DNA from: Poronia punctata
Taxonomy: Eukaryota; Ascomycota; Sordariomycetes; Xylariales; Xylariaceae
Reading direction: 5' to 3'
Assembly: GCA_022579005.1 (NCBI GenBank)
Contig: MU401483.1
Location: 186,001-250,000 of the forward strand
Length of the DNA stretch: 64,000 nucleotides
Numbering within the stretch: position 1 is the first letter of the stretch; each line of letters begins with the position of its first letter. Positions 51,386-62,616 of this stretch are shown here, in pieces. Both the position numbers and the translations under genes were made by a program. Below the pieces are notes generated by a model. The model did not search any database. It had not been told where the DNA came from and saw only the letters and a list, made by a program, of their open reading frames with translations.

Positions 51386-51774
51386 TGTTGGAATCCCTTC
51401 CAATACCCTTGACCTCATTGACCACATTAGGACCATTAGAACGCAAATATCTCATAGACATGGATATTTGGTTTCTTACACATTCGTTATAGATTGCGTT
51501 GGACTTACCCTATTAGGGAAGTATACGCGCAGTATACGTACATGGTACGTAACCGGTATGTATAGAGTACGCGTCCCTTACGTATTAAATACGTAGGGTG
51601 TACGTGTCCCTCTCGTATCGCCAATAGGTCTTGATTGATTGAAGACCTTTATAGCTATATAAGACTTGCTAAAGGAAGTCCTTATGACTTCCTTTTCCCT
51701 TTTATTAATCAAGTTAACATAGTACTACAAATAGTAACGTGTTGTGATCACATCAACCCCTAGCCGGACCAACA
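51386..51774. mobile_element. Solo LTR without visible RIP, TSD CTTTA
   Basis: 389 bp starting TGTTGGAATCCC and ending GCCGGACCAACA, so TGTTGG...CCAACA forms the terminal inverted repeat. CTTTA flanks both sides (51381-51385 and 51775-51779). Base composition is normal and C is retained, unlike the DNA around it. A TATA-like TATATAAG lies near 51,658. The ends fit Ty1/copia-type LTRs. It is a solo LTR left by recombination between two LTRs, and it entered after the surrounding element was mutated or was too short or unique for RIP. Confidence 0.9.
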
Positions 51775-53289
51775 CTTTATTTATTATTATTATTATTACT
51801 ATATATAATTTTTTTAAAAGTATAAGCGCCTTTTTATTTATTATAAGTATTATAAAGCTTTTATTAAAGTTAAAAGTTTTTATATTTTAGTAATTTATAT
51901 TTATTTTATAATTTTTTATAAGTTTTATTAAAAAATAGCGTTTTTTTTAATATTACTAACTTTTTTTTTAGCTTAGATTTTATTAGCTACTTAGCTTTTT
52001 TTAAGCAGTTTTTTGCTTAGTAGCTTTGCTTTTTATAATTAAAGCACTTATTTTTTATAGCTTTTACTATATATTAAAGTTTTATAATTTTGCTAACGTT
52101 TTTTTTATTTTTAGCAAAGTTTAAAATAATAATATTATTTTTTAATTATAATAAAACTTTGTTTTAAAGTTTTATTATAATAGCTTTACTATTATAAATT
52201 TTCTTTTTAATTGCTTACTTTATTATTAACTTAGCATTTTTTATAGTATACTTTATTACTTAGCTATTATTAAAGTTTAAAACTTTATTTTTAATATATA
52301 ACTATATTATAAACATATAAGTTTTTAACTTATTAGCTACTATATTATATATTTACTATATTTAGCAGCTTTTTATAAAAAGTTAATAATAAACTTTTTA
52401 TATTTAGCATATAAAAGCTATTATAGCTTTATTTTGCTTAAGTTTAAAGCTTGCAAACTTTATAAAAAAGCTAATAAAAGCGTTATAATTATAAAGCACT
52501 TAAAGTATTGCTTTAAAAAAGTTTACTTATATATATTTTATAATATAGTATATAAATTTTTTTACTAAAAAAAAGTTTTTTTTTAATATTATAATAACTT
52601 TTATAGCTTATAGTTTATAAAGTATAAGTATTTAAATAAGCTTTTTTAAATTTTTTATAACTTATTTAAAACTATATTATTTACTTTTTTTATTTTTAAG
52701 TAATTAAGCAAAATTACTTTATTATTTTTATTAAAAGTTTTTTTTAGTACTAATATATTATATTTAAAGTATATATTTAAAAAAGCATATTAAATACTTT
52801 TTTTTATTTTATTTTATAGCTTTTTAAAGCTTTATATTTATAAAAGTTAATAGTTTAATTAAAAAGTTTTTTAGTATTTATTATATTTACTAAGGTTTAT
52901 ATATATATAGCTTAGTTTTTAGCTATTATTAGCTTTTTTAAAAGGTTATATTTTAAGTTTTTAAAGTTAAAAGTAATAAAGCTTTATAGCTTTAAAATTT
53001 AAGCTTAAAAGCTTATAGTAGTTATTATTAAAGCTAGCTAAGTATTAATAAGCTAAGTTGCCTTTTTTATTTATTTTATTTTAGTACTTAAAATATTAAG
53101 TTGCTAGTTTATTTATTTTTAAAGTATAGCTATGCTTTTTATACTTTATAAAGCATTTTTAAATAGCTTTTAGCTATTTAATAATAATAATATACTATTT
53201 AATTTATTACTTTTATTAGCTATTATAATTAATTAATAAAATTATTTTTAATATAAAAATAAAGTTATTAAACTATAAAAATAGCTATT

Positions 53290-53559
53290 TATATATATAG
53301 CTTTAGCTTATTAAATTTATAATAATAATAGTAACTTAAGTAAAGTTATAAATATAAAGCTATATATTAACTATTATACCTTTTTAGCTTAAAAGCAAAA
53401 AAGTAAGGCTATATACTTATACTACTAATTTAAATAGTTTAGTACCTTTATTATATTTTTTTTATACTAGTACTAAAAGGTTCCTTTTAGTACAGTAAAC
53501 AAGGGTCCTCTTTAATCATCTGTTTGCTTCTTTAATAGGTAGGTGAATTAGAACCTACA
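53290..53559. repeat. Right LTR of element C
   Basis: Pairs with 40422-40689. The outer (right) end keeps C/G (TAGGTAGGTGAATTAGAACC) and the inner end is T/A-converted. Confidence 0.87.
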
Positions 53560-53563
53560 TTAA

Positions 53564-53596
53564 TCCCTATTATCTTATAACCTGTTAGTTCTAACA
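53564..53596. repeat. Right LTR of element B, second piece
   Basis: CCCTATTATCTTATAACC onward matches 33343-33375 of the left LTR (TTTTATTATTTTATAACT) with C-to-T and G-to-A differences only. It ends GTTCTAACA, followed by the TSD CTTAG. Confidence 0.87.
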
Positions 53597-53601
53597 CTTA
53601 G

Positions 53602-54634
53602 TACATAAAATATATCTTTGTTTAGTACATTATTATGTACATACACATAGATATATACAAGTACTTCTTGCACAACCTTGTAACAACTGAACTTACCTGC
53701 ATGTACAGGTAGAAACCTTAACTAACCTACCTACCTGTACAAGCAAGTAAACTCTTGTCTGACCTATGCAGGTAGTCCAGTGTCAAATACCTACCTAGGC
53801 AGCTTTGACTTGTCCTGAAATTTCCTCACTTTACTGTACTCTCTTTATACCTACCTTTTCATCTCGGTGTGCAATTTGGGCTGGGCTAAAAACTATTCAT
53901 CTCTCTCTTTGAGGAGAGTCTGGGGTAGATAGACCCTTGTCTTTACATCATCTTGTTAAACCACCAAGCTTGACTTCCCTCTCTACGTACTTCCTCAATA
54001 AGCCATTAGGTTAGAACATCCCTTCTCCTTTCGGATATCTCTTTTCAGCGACATCTGTGTGCCTTCCAAACCTCCGCTCTGAGCATTGGGAAGAGACCAA
54101 CTGCAGACGTCGACCATTGGAGATCGGAACTGCTTGCAGCTCTAGCTGCCAACCCCAGCCACGGCCTGAATCCCCCCGCCTTGTGCCTGGATTTGGCAAT
54201 TCATGTCACCTCTCTTGTCAAGTCCTTTTGTCTTTGAACTTATTTTCCTCTCCTTGCCCATCTACTGCACTCAGACTTGTGTGCAATCGGACGGGATCCG
54301 TCTACTATAATTTCTTTCTGTCAAGACGCTCGATCAATTGGTAACAAAAAGGAGGTGACTTGATAAACCTGCCGTGGATCGATACACTTGCCGACCAGAG
54401 GGGGAGAACAAGAGCAACAGGAAGAGGACGTACCTCACCGTGCCCATAGGCAGCTAAAGGTTGCCAATATCTTAATAATCATTGACCACCTACCATTGCC
54501 AGATAAGGTGGCCTTTTAGATATCTTACTGCCACTTCCCGGCCTACGCGAGACCGTCCGAGAGCTAATTTGGCTGAGAGTTTTTGCATCACCTTCGTCGC
54601 GGTCGTGAGCGGTATCGGAACCCAGGTCAACACC
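53602..54634. promoter_or_regulatory. Spacer and upstream region of the next gene
   Basis: Composition returns to normal. TACCTACC-type motifs occur at 53,690-53,800, and CT-rich leader-like DNA lies before the start codon. Confidence 0.5.
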
Positions 54635-55757
54635 ATGTCGGATCATCAGTGGCGGAAACGAGGACGGACTGAGGAAGATGCAGAGGTCAACTGCATAGGA
54701 AGCTGCTCTCGAGGCTTCACTGAACATCGCAATGTAAGTGTCGTGCGTTTCCTCTATTTACCATGTTGTGGTACATTCCACCAGCCACTTAAAACGGATC
54801 CCCTCCGGCCTTGTCACGCTCCGGATAGATCGCCCAACCCACAGCGCTCAACCTATAGTGTAGTAACTTACAAATCGATAGAAACGCCTGCAATCACTAC
54901 CGCTACGGATGTCGCCGTCGCAAAAAAAATATGCTGAACCCTTGAGCTTCTCTACCAACCACAGCATCACCCCGACTAGCTCCGATACCGACTCCGAAGA
55001 TGTACAGCTACACCAGCCGTCAATGCCGCCGATGGATGTGGACGAAGATGCCAATATGGCACTGGACGAACAACCCCCATCCGGCTTTCCTCAACCGGGT
55101 TCTTGTCAACCCGACGGGAATGCTCCCGACGTGACAGGACGAATGCCCACACCAATCAACTGTACTTTTGCTGCTCAGGTCCGTGGGAATATCTGGGGCG
55201 CCGTGCCGGCTATCGATCAGAACGACAACGCCGCGTTGCAGCCTGGATGCAATCATAGCGCTTCTCAGCAATACTGTGAGCACAATTCATCGATACCAAG
55301 GTCACTTGATGGCATTACGGAGTGGTCCATGGTCCAGAATCGCCGTCTACCCTCCCCTATTAGTGAGAATGGTGGAGAGGACATGCCTGGGAGCCCAGGG
55401 ATGGTGCTAGACAACTGCTCGCCCGTCATGGCCCAGCTTCAACGACCACATCTACCCCACATGCCTCACTCGACAAACCCTCATGCCATGATACCCATCC
55501 ACCCTAATATACGGATGTCTCCGCAACCGGTAGACTCCGATGCTGCCATGACAGACCAGGAAGGCGGCTCTCCTTGTTCAGCACCTGCGACCCCCTCGCC
55601 ACGTGGGAAATATGGTCATAGCCGCAGCAAGCACACACTCAACAACTGGACTCTCCAACCCGGCATGAAGAAAAGCTTCAGTATAGGATACCGTGCCGAT
55701 TGTGAGAAGTGCCGCTTGAAGATCCCGGGGCATTTCAACCATATCATTATCTCCTAG
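54635..55757 (+). CDS. Conserved fungal protein of unknown function with C-terminal CxxC, 2 exons
   Basis: Exons 54635-54733 and 54882-55757 join in phase 0 across a 148 bp intron, giving 324 residues. The splice rebuilds FTEHRNKRLQSLPLRMSPSQ. The middle is Pro/Ser/Met/Gln-rich and probably disordered, with TPTSSDTDSED and SPCSAPATPSPRGKYGHSR phospho-site-like stretches. The last 25 residues are well ordered in character: GYRADCEKCRLKIPGHFNHI, where the two Cys and two His could bind metal. I believe this tail is conserved among ascomycetes, but I cannot attach a function. The start at 54635 was chosen because the upstream frame reads like leader sequence. Confidence 0.8.
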
Positions 55758-57691
55758 CATGACGAGAATGGCACCAAAAGGTCTTGGCACCGGGATGTTA
55801 TGCCGTCTACGGGTCAAAGGCCACCGCTTCTCAGAAAGACAAGCAGCGATGCCCCTGATTCTGGGACTCTGTGTCCCAACTGGACGTCGTCATCTCCGTA
55901 TTCCCCCACTTGGAGTCTTTTCGAGCTACTCAAATGGCCGAGTCGTCGAGTCGAGAAGCAGCATTCCCACAGAGACAGACATACGCGCGATACCGAGGCT
56001 GGTAGCCCCGTTCTCTGGGCGGGTACGTTTTGAGGTCGAACTATGACATGGCCTCTCCTGGAGCTTCCACGGCAACGTAAGCGTGCACAGCTACCTTCTC
56101 TTTTTTATTGTTATTATTTGTGTGCTTTTCCCATTTGTCTCTTCCTGGCGGCGTCATATCACTAAACACCATGGCCCTGACCCGCGGGAACACGTGGCTC
56201 GCGCGATTTTATATTTATTTGTGTTCCTGTCAACATACCTTCTTTCCCTGGTGTTATGGTAACATCATGTTTTCTTCACTCGCTATTAGGTCATTCGTTT
56301 TGCTATGATACCCACTCTCGCACATTCGTTTTAGTTCGAGTATTCTCAGGTCTTTTCGGGTATCTCGATCCGTTAGGAGAGGGGCAGAGCACATTGTATC
56401 AACTAGCATCAAGCGGACAGGGCTCGGATTGCTGGGGACGGTCTTTTTAAGGGTTGAACAAGGGTGTTCTTTCTAACTAGGTGCGGGTGGTTGCCTTCAT
56501 TTCCCACCTAGCCGGCGTTATAAGACGGAAAGCGGCGTATCTTGTGGGCTCCTGTGTTTTCCCAGACAGCGTCATGATTAACCACAATCACCTTGGGCGG
56601 TTGTATAATCCTCTGTTTTGAGCATAAATTAACGTGCCTAGATTCTGTCGCCCATGCGACTTTATATAGCGATATCACATTATCATGCAACCATAGGCGG
56701 TAGTTGCTAATGCGTGTATGATGGACTTGTACAGCCCTAACATATCTGCAGGCTACTATTACAAACTCCTAAGAGCAATAGGTAGCATAGGCAGGCAGGA
56801 CCAATACACCTACGCACAAAAAACCACTTTTAAGCTTACCTCCACGTAATGAATCACAAACAGGCCATTGATAACATCCAAATGATTGCCCATATTCGAA
56901 CAGGCCCTAGTTATCCCATCGAGGTGCTCGTACTTGTAGTCATAAATACCATTGTAGTTCCCTAGGCCTTGGCTCGTGTGCACCCGTATATATACAACAA
57001 CTAGATGATGCTCAAGTTATTAGGTGTTTCGTTTCCTTGTAATACATATACACGCATTCCTCTCCTTCTCCCAGTTCATATCTGTGTATCTGTTTCTTTC
57101 CCTTTTCCCACTCGCTTTAATCTTTTCGGGTCAAAGGGAAAGAAGAAGCCATAGAAAATGTGGGAAACGGTAACTGGGAATGCAAAGGAGCCCATCATTC
57201 TATCCCGCACTATCCGGCTCGGTCTTTTTTAGCAATACATTCAATATACATACATATATCCGACCCTGAGGATCTAGTAGTTAACCGTATACACTGCCCT
57301 GGGGAATATCTGACAGATGACAGCGTCGGCAATACAGAGTAAGGCGGTTTAAGCTCAGGTATGCCCGGCCTAGACGAATTAGGTGATATGATGACGAGAG
57401 GTTGAGGTTGGGAGCAGCTATCCCATGCCACTCACTTTGTAGGCTTGGTGATAAGGCGTAGGACATCTGATACGCGCCTTATGAGAAGGACGTCTTTCCA
57501 GCATCCACCCTAGTTTCTAGCTGAACGTACTTCTGCGTCCGCCCCGCTTAATTGTGGTAGCGGTGACACGCTACGCAGTATAGACGCTGACAAGCTGGTT
57601 TGTTTTGGCCAGCCAGCCGGCATAACATGGTATATACCAGGATATGCATTCATGGCGACATTGACGGCATATTGTGTCAGGGAACTTGACT
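55758..57691. other. Spacer between convergent genes
   Basis: Several short open frames are present, but none has a recognisable domain or splice partner. Nothing further is supported. Confidence 0.5.
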
Positions 57692-58879
57692 CTACCACAG
57701 CCACCCCTTCTTCTTGGTACCCTCCGCGGCTGTTGCCACCGCATTGCTGGCGGTGGTGTCGAGTCCAACTTGGTCTAGGGGGCCACCTCGGCGCTGGTTA
57801 TCTCTCTCGTGCTCAAACGCAGCCTTGGCTTTGTTGCGCAGTGCACCACCAACATCACCGGCGGCAGGAGCAGCATTCGTGTTCCATTGTTGATCGCTAG
57901 GACTGAGGGTCTTCTCGGTGTCTTCCACCCCCACTTCCCCTTTCTTAAGCCCGCCGAACAACCAGCTGGTGATACCGCCTCTTTTCTCTGATGTCTCTAC
58001 GCCGCCCAAGTTACTCTCAACCATGGATTCGCCAGGCCACACCGTACGTTCCGCCGTCGCCGTCTGCGCACCTGCGCCAGCGTCGCCTTCCCGGCGGGGC
58101 GGGGCGGCAGGGCGTGGCGCAGAGAGAAGCGGGGGCAGAGAGACACCAGCTTGCTTCGCCTTGGCAGTGGCATCTTCGACGAGGGAGATTTGCTCCTCGC
58201 TTGCTGTCCCGGTCATGTATGCTAGCCGCGCGGCCTCGAGACTGTCTTCCTTCAGTTGCTTCTGTAAGGTGAGGAACTCGTTCCGCCGCTTGCGATTATG
58301 AACTGCCATATCGGCGGTTGCATAAACAGTGACCAGGAGAGCAATGCCTAGTAGATAGAATGGATCAGTTAGGCGAGTTGTTAGTCCTTGGTGGGGGTTA
58401 GAGTGTGGATGCGGCGGCGCAAAATAAAGGGATTGCTGTCATCGCTCTTCTCCTTTGTATGCTCTTCCACACCCCCAATTGTAAGGGCGGCAAAAGGCGA
58501 ATCCATGGATATAGAAAAGCCGGGAGGAGAAAACAGACATACCACTAAAGCCGATCAAGCCCATGACGGTGAACTTATGCGCTGCATCAAAGAAACGTCT
58601 GGAACCGGCGATGATGTTGTCCAACCTTGATACGCTGTGTTGTTTGGCCGCGAGATGGGCAGCGCGTAACCGCCTCACTCGCTGCTCCATCGTCTCATGG
58701 GGTATCGATGATGTTCCGGATCGTCTCGGCGCCGTCTGTGACGCGACGTTGGGGCTGCTTGAGGATCTGCTGCCGGTGGTGACGCTCGGGGTAGACTTTG
58801 TGCTCGCATGCGGTGTGTTGGAAGTGAAGCGTGTTGCGTCCGCGATGCTCCGCGGGCTGCTCCTATCGCCGGCTGCCAT
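57692..58879 (-). CDS. COX14-like mitochondrial inner-membrane assembly protein, 2 exons
   Basis: Minus-strand exons 58879-58543 and 58347-57692 agree in phase over a 195 bp intron and give 330 residues. The Ser/Thr/Arg-rich start could act as a mitochondrial presequence. The core is SRLDNIIAGSRRFFDAAHKF, then one membrane segment built across the splice (FTVMGLIGFSGIALLVTVYA, about residues 103-122), then a charged helix (HNRKRRNEFLTLQKQLKEDS). This D...R...H-K-x-T-V layout matches the COX14 cytochrome oxidase assembly domain, although yeast Cox14 is only 70 residues. The long C-terminal extension ends GTKKKGWLW. If right, it helps Cox1 maturation in complex IV biogenesis. The family call is by motif and should be tested by profile search. 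Confidence 0.72.
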
Positions 58880-60142
58880 TTCTGCTCAATTTGCTGTTTT
58901 ATGACCCCCCTTGCCTTCTTCTTCTTCTTCTTCTTCTTCTTCCCGTCTTGTTGCTGTTCTCTCCTGTAGCCGTATTTCTCCGTCCCAAAACTGCTTCTAC
59001 CAATTCAATTCCAATATGGAAGGAGGACGCAGTCGATACTAAGAACAGGGCAGGAGACAAAAAACCTCTTGTGGCCGTTGTGCTGGGTAGGATGCTTTTC
59101 ACTATCACCGTAATCAACCCACCAGATACAAACCAATTTACAACTGAAATTTTTGGAGCTGTTTTGAACAAGGAGCCTCTCTGATGATGCTAAACTAATA
59201 CAAAATCCAATTACAGAGTAGACTAGTTATTAGGTAGGTTATTTTCTAACCTACTTAAGTAGTCTTGACTTGCTTCCATAATGATTCTACCAAATGTGGC
59301 CTAGCGCACGGCTGTTCTTGGCCCTTGTAACTTGTAAGGCAGTTATTTAGTACATACATTAAGTGCACAAGTGTACAAGTACATGTAGGTACCTATCTTT
59401 ACAAGTACGTACATGTAGGTAAGGTACATACTGTAAGCAGCTGCTTGCCTGCTGTCGTGCAACCAACAGCTTCCCAACCTTATTACCTCTAGATATTGGG
59501 TAATAACAAGGATTACCATGAGCTTTGGGTGTCTTATAGCACTTGCTTATGAGTGAGGCGCAAGAGAATTCTTTCTGAGTAGAAATCTGGCATTTATAAA
59601 TCATATTTATCCAAAGTCCCAAGTTGTTGGATAGACAACAACCCCTGCTCAGAATGTTAAAGGTTTATCACAAGTTGGAATGTAATAGGTCGCATCTTCT
59701 TTAACAGGCGCCGGACATATAACATAGAAAGACGTCTTGCTTTCCTATGTAGAAGAAGTCATGCCATATTTATTAACACGAACAATTGTGAACCGGCAAG
59801 GGCGTGGTAACTAGATACAGGCATACAGGCTCTTTGCACGCCACGGACACAGCTAGGTTAGGTGCGTCAATTTTCAAGACTTCTGGTCTGGCTTAGAAGA
59901 CATTATCTTCGCATCCAAGATAGAGGTACCCCGGCTAAGGGCAACCAGTCGTGCCAGGATGGACAAGACAAGGGCAAAATCTATCACCAAGTCAAAAGGA
60001 CAAACCGGGACAAAGTACTGTATGCACAACATTACGCGTCCCTCTCTGTGTATGTGTCCGCGGCATCTGTCACCCCAAAGGCAGGTGTCGGTTGTTGTTG
60101 GGTCGCTTGTGCAGCCGGGCTTGGTATTGCCACTGCCGTTCT
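58880..60142. other. Spacer with (CTT)n microsatellite
   Basis: A CTT run of about 9 units lies at 58,915-58,943, just upstream of the COX14-like gene. TACATGTAGGTACC-like motifs occur at 59,350-59,430. No gene was recognised. Confidence 0.5.
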
Positions 60143-60596
60143 TCAACCCCGTCGACGCCTGGCAGCACTAGCCCACCTCCTGTTAACCCTGCCAACCCTG
60201 CCGCCTTGCACCACTCTTGTGGCTTGGTCTCTCACATTCTCTTCATTGACCCGAATCCTCTCTCGGGCTGCCTCAGCACACCAGAAGCGGTATTCTGCAG
60301 GTGATATGTTCTGCCACATCTGACCCACGATAGTTGCTAAATTGCAAGTTAGCTCATTGATGTCGTACAAGGCCTTTATAAGAGAAGCGATAGGTAAGTT
60401 ACTTACACATCCGTGGCATCCGAACCCCATGGACCCTGACAACTTCCATCAACCTGGCAGCGTGGTGCTGCCGATAAAGCATGAAGGCGTTCATGTGTCT
60501 CCGACCGGCCCTTTGCCCAATACCTTCAGGCTCGTTGTTCTCCTCATGGTTGTCTAGGCGCTCCGTTCTACCACCCTGCTGATAGGTGTTATCCAT
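60143..60596 (-). CDS. Short HMG-box protein, mating-type-like (2 exons; 5' end uncertain)
   Basis: Minus-strand exons 60596-60407 and 60336-60143 agree in phase over a 70 bp intron with a good branch site (GAGCTAAC), giving 127 residues. The HMG box (about residues 37-105) reads MNAFMLYRQHHAARL, then STIVGQMWQNISPAEYRFW and CAEAARERIRVNEENV. The intron falls after the first base of the Ser codon in the box, the position conserved in ascomycete MAT-type HMG genes. The tail is Arg-rich. MAT1-2-1 and MAT1-1-3 are candidates, but no usual mating-locus neighbour (APN2, SLA2) is in the window. A non-mating HMG regulator or decayed copy is equally possible. Upstream frames may hold further exons. 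Confidence 0.66.
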
Positions 60597-60835
60597 CTTG
60601 AACAAGTATGTCCTCGATGGCCCGGGTTATCAAAGTAACTACGTCAATTGCTATAAGCGGGCAGGCCAAAAACATATGTCAGTGGTAAAGCAAGCAATTA
60701 TTGTCAGAGTAATTACTCACTCGAAAGCCCGGGGATGTGTTTATGACTTATTGTTTCCAGGACCTGTTGATGTTCATAGAGCGTGTTGATGCTCGACTTC
60801 AGACGGGTCACGGCAATTAACCATGTGTTGCGGTG
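60597..60835 (-). other. Possible 5' exons of the HMG-box gene
   Basis: A minus-strand frame from 60835 to a GTGAGT donor at 60720 reads WLIAVTRLKSSINTLYEHQQ and on to ISHKHIPGLS. A TATAG acceptor at 60651 continues it as IDVVTLITRAIEDILVQDG before a stop. The text is protein-like and the splice is phase-consistent. However, the frame does not run directly into the HMG exon, and no start codon was found. A further intron or a frameshift would be needed. Confidence 0.35.
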
Positions 60836-62616
60836 TCAGTTGCAGCTTGGCGATGAGGGCAGGAAGAGAATAGCAAACAACTTGAAAACAATCCTAGCAC
60901 CAACTAAGGGCTGTATAGGAAGGTCGGAATTTGCTGGCAGGTGTAGGAGAAGTCTGGGAAGCAGAGGGCAGATGGATTGTGGTTTGAAAGATATTGTTGA
61001 GAACCGTAGCTCTAGGTGGGGCAAATGGCGGTTGTTGTCAATGACCATATGCCCTAGGGTCGCCACTCAAACTTGTATCTTCTAGGGGAACATTGAACAT
61101 TGATGGTAGATACAACTCTATAGTACCCAAGGTACCTACCTATCGTCAGAGATGACGGGTTAGACAGTAGGTCGGTAGGTAGACAGAGAGGAGGCACAAT
61201 GGGCCGGATTCTGGGACTAGAACTCAATCAGGCATCGTTCAATCAATGACAATGCCACAGTAACATAATCACCATGTTCACGTGGAACTTTCAGGACCTG
61301 TTGGTAGAATTTCCCCTATCTAGGTGTCTGTTGTCTGACAGATACACCTCTCTACCTACCATTGAGAACAAGTTTTACTGCGTGTCATTCAGTTTACTTC
61401 AGGATTCTACGTACACAATAAAGGGGGGGGGGGGGGTTGTTCCAATAAGGGGGGAGAAATTGTGCTTCAAATTAATACCAGGGGCCACGCACAATATGAT
61501 GTACCTAGTCTATCAGTGCCTTTATGTACTCGCAAGCAGGCTGTAGACAGATTGGTAGTGGTTGTCAGCTTTCCCATTGACAAAATAGGGGCTTGGCCAA
61601 GGCTGTGAAGGAGACATACCACCTCTTCCCTTTTATATATTTAGTTACATACACATTATGCCTCGGCATCACGTCAGACAGCTCTGGTTGCTCGGGCTAC
61701 CCATAGATGATGCTAATATCCAGTCTCTATGGGGGGGGGGGGCGGGCCCCCGCCCCCGCCGCCCCCCGCGCCAGCGGAAGCGCGAAGAACCTGTACGAGN
61801 NNNNNNNNNTTAGTTCCTTACAAATTTGGCCTGGTATTCACTCAGTCCAGCTGTGGGTGGTGGGCGTACAATTTGCTTTTGCAAATTTCCTTCTACAACC
61901 CCCCCCCCCCCCCCCCCAGTTCCCCTACCTAATCTAAATCTAAAGTACAATACAATACATGTAGGGGTCAATAGGCTTGAATGACACGATCAAGCCGTAG
62001 CTTATTGGCCGTTCGCAATAATCCCTTCTCCCTTAACTTTTTGGTGAGGCTTTGAATACAGATGGGTTAACAAGAGTTGGCGGAATACGACTAGGTGAAA
62101 TGGTGGCGTTGCTCAAGGTCTTATCCACAAGTACGTGCATGTAGGTGCCCCACGTACATAAACAGCGAAATACTCTGTATTCTGTGCTATAGCCTCCATA
62201 GGGTCACTATTTGTAGGTGAGTAAGTTAGAGACGCTCCTGCTTTCAAGCGAGCATCAAAGGTTATATAGAGGGCACTGTTTGAACAACGCAACAACAGAG
62301 AGGCCGGCCAGTACGGTGTGATAGAGCCGGTGACAAGGCGGATCTGGGCACGCGTAGTCCATAAGCCACACTGATTCAGCTAGTCAAGGAAGCCACTCCA
62401 AACCGCACCTTATTGGCTACCTCGTCTTCGCCAGGCGTCTGAGATGAACCAAGCGGCTCCGTTGAGACGGACATTTACGCTCCTAGGTGACCGTTCGCCC
62501 CGAAGCCGCTCCCCTCTCCAAAACCCGCCACAACATTCAGCATCTCCACTCTCAGTCCCGTCGTGCCACGACGCGCGGAAACAAAAATCTAGGCGCCTAT
62601 CTATCACCAGCGGCTT
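60836..62616. other. Spacer with G/C homopolymers and a 10-N gap
   Basis: A 14-base G run lies at about 61,424-61,437. A G run followed by an extremely GC-rich 60 bp runs to Ns at 61800-61809, and a 17-base C run lies at about 61,901-61,917. No gene was recognised. The GC-rich piece (61,731-61,799) does not resemble its surroundings and may be misassembled. Confidence 0.6.

Larger units (their letters stand above)
40422..53559 (-). mobile_element. Element C: LTR retrotransposon inserted in element B's LTR
   Basis: LTRs are 40422-40689 and 53290-53559 (about 270 bp). The left begins TGTGCATATAGC and the right ends GAACCTACA, giving canonical TG...CA ends. TTAA flanks both sides (40418-40421 and 53560-53563). 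Element C itself contains element D (6.7 kb), a 389 bp solo LTR and a small tRNA-like island, so its own length was about 6 kb. T-rich plus strand and TACTTTTTTTT next to the left LTR suggest minus orientation. No protein frame was readable. Confidence 0.87.
33154..53596 (-). mobile_element. Element B: RIP-degraded LTR retrotransposon, host of nested insertions
   Basis: The left LTR is 33154-33375. The right LTR is in two pieces (40234-40421 and 53564-53596) because element C lies inside it. The terminus GTTCTAACA is the exact inverse of TGTTAGAAC, seen at the left as the RIP product TATTAAAAC. CTTAG flanks both ends (33149-33153 and 53597-53601) as a 5 bp target-site duplication. The internal region is 6.86 kb, or 5.1 kb without the foldback element. 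It is T-rich on plus with a T-run beside the left LTR, suggesting minus orientation. No protein could be read. Confidence 0.88.

Noticed and set aside
55759..56046. 95-residue frame after the CxxC gene
   Set aside because: Begins 2 bp after the stop in another frame, no domain; probably 3' UTR.
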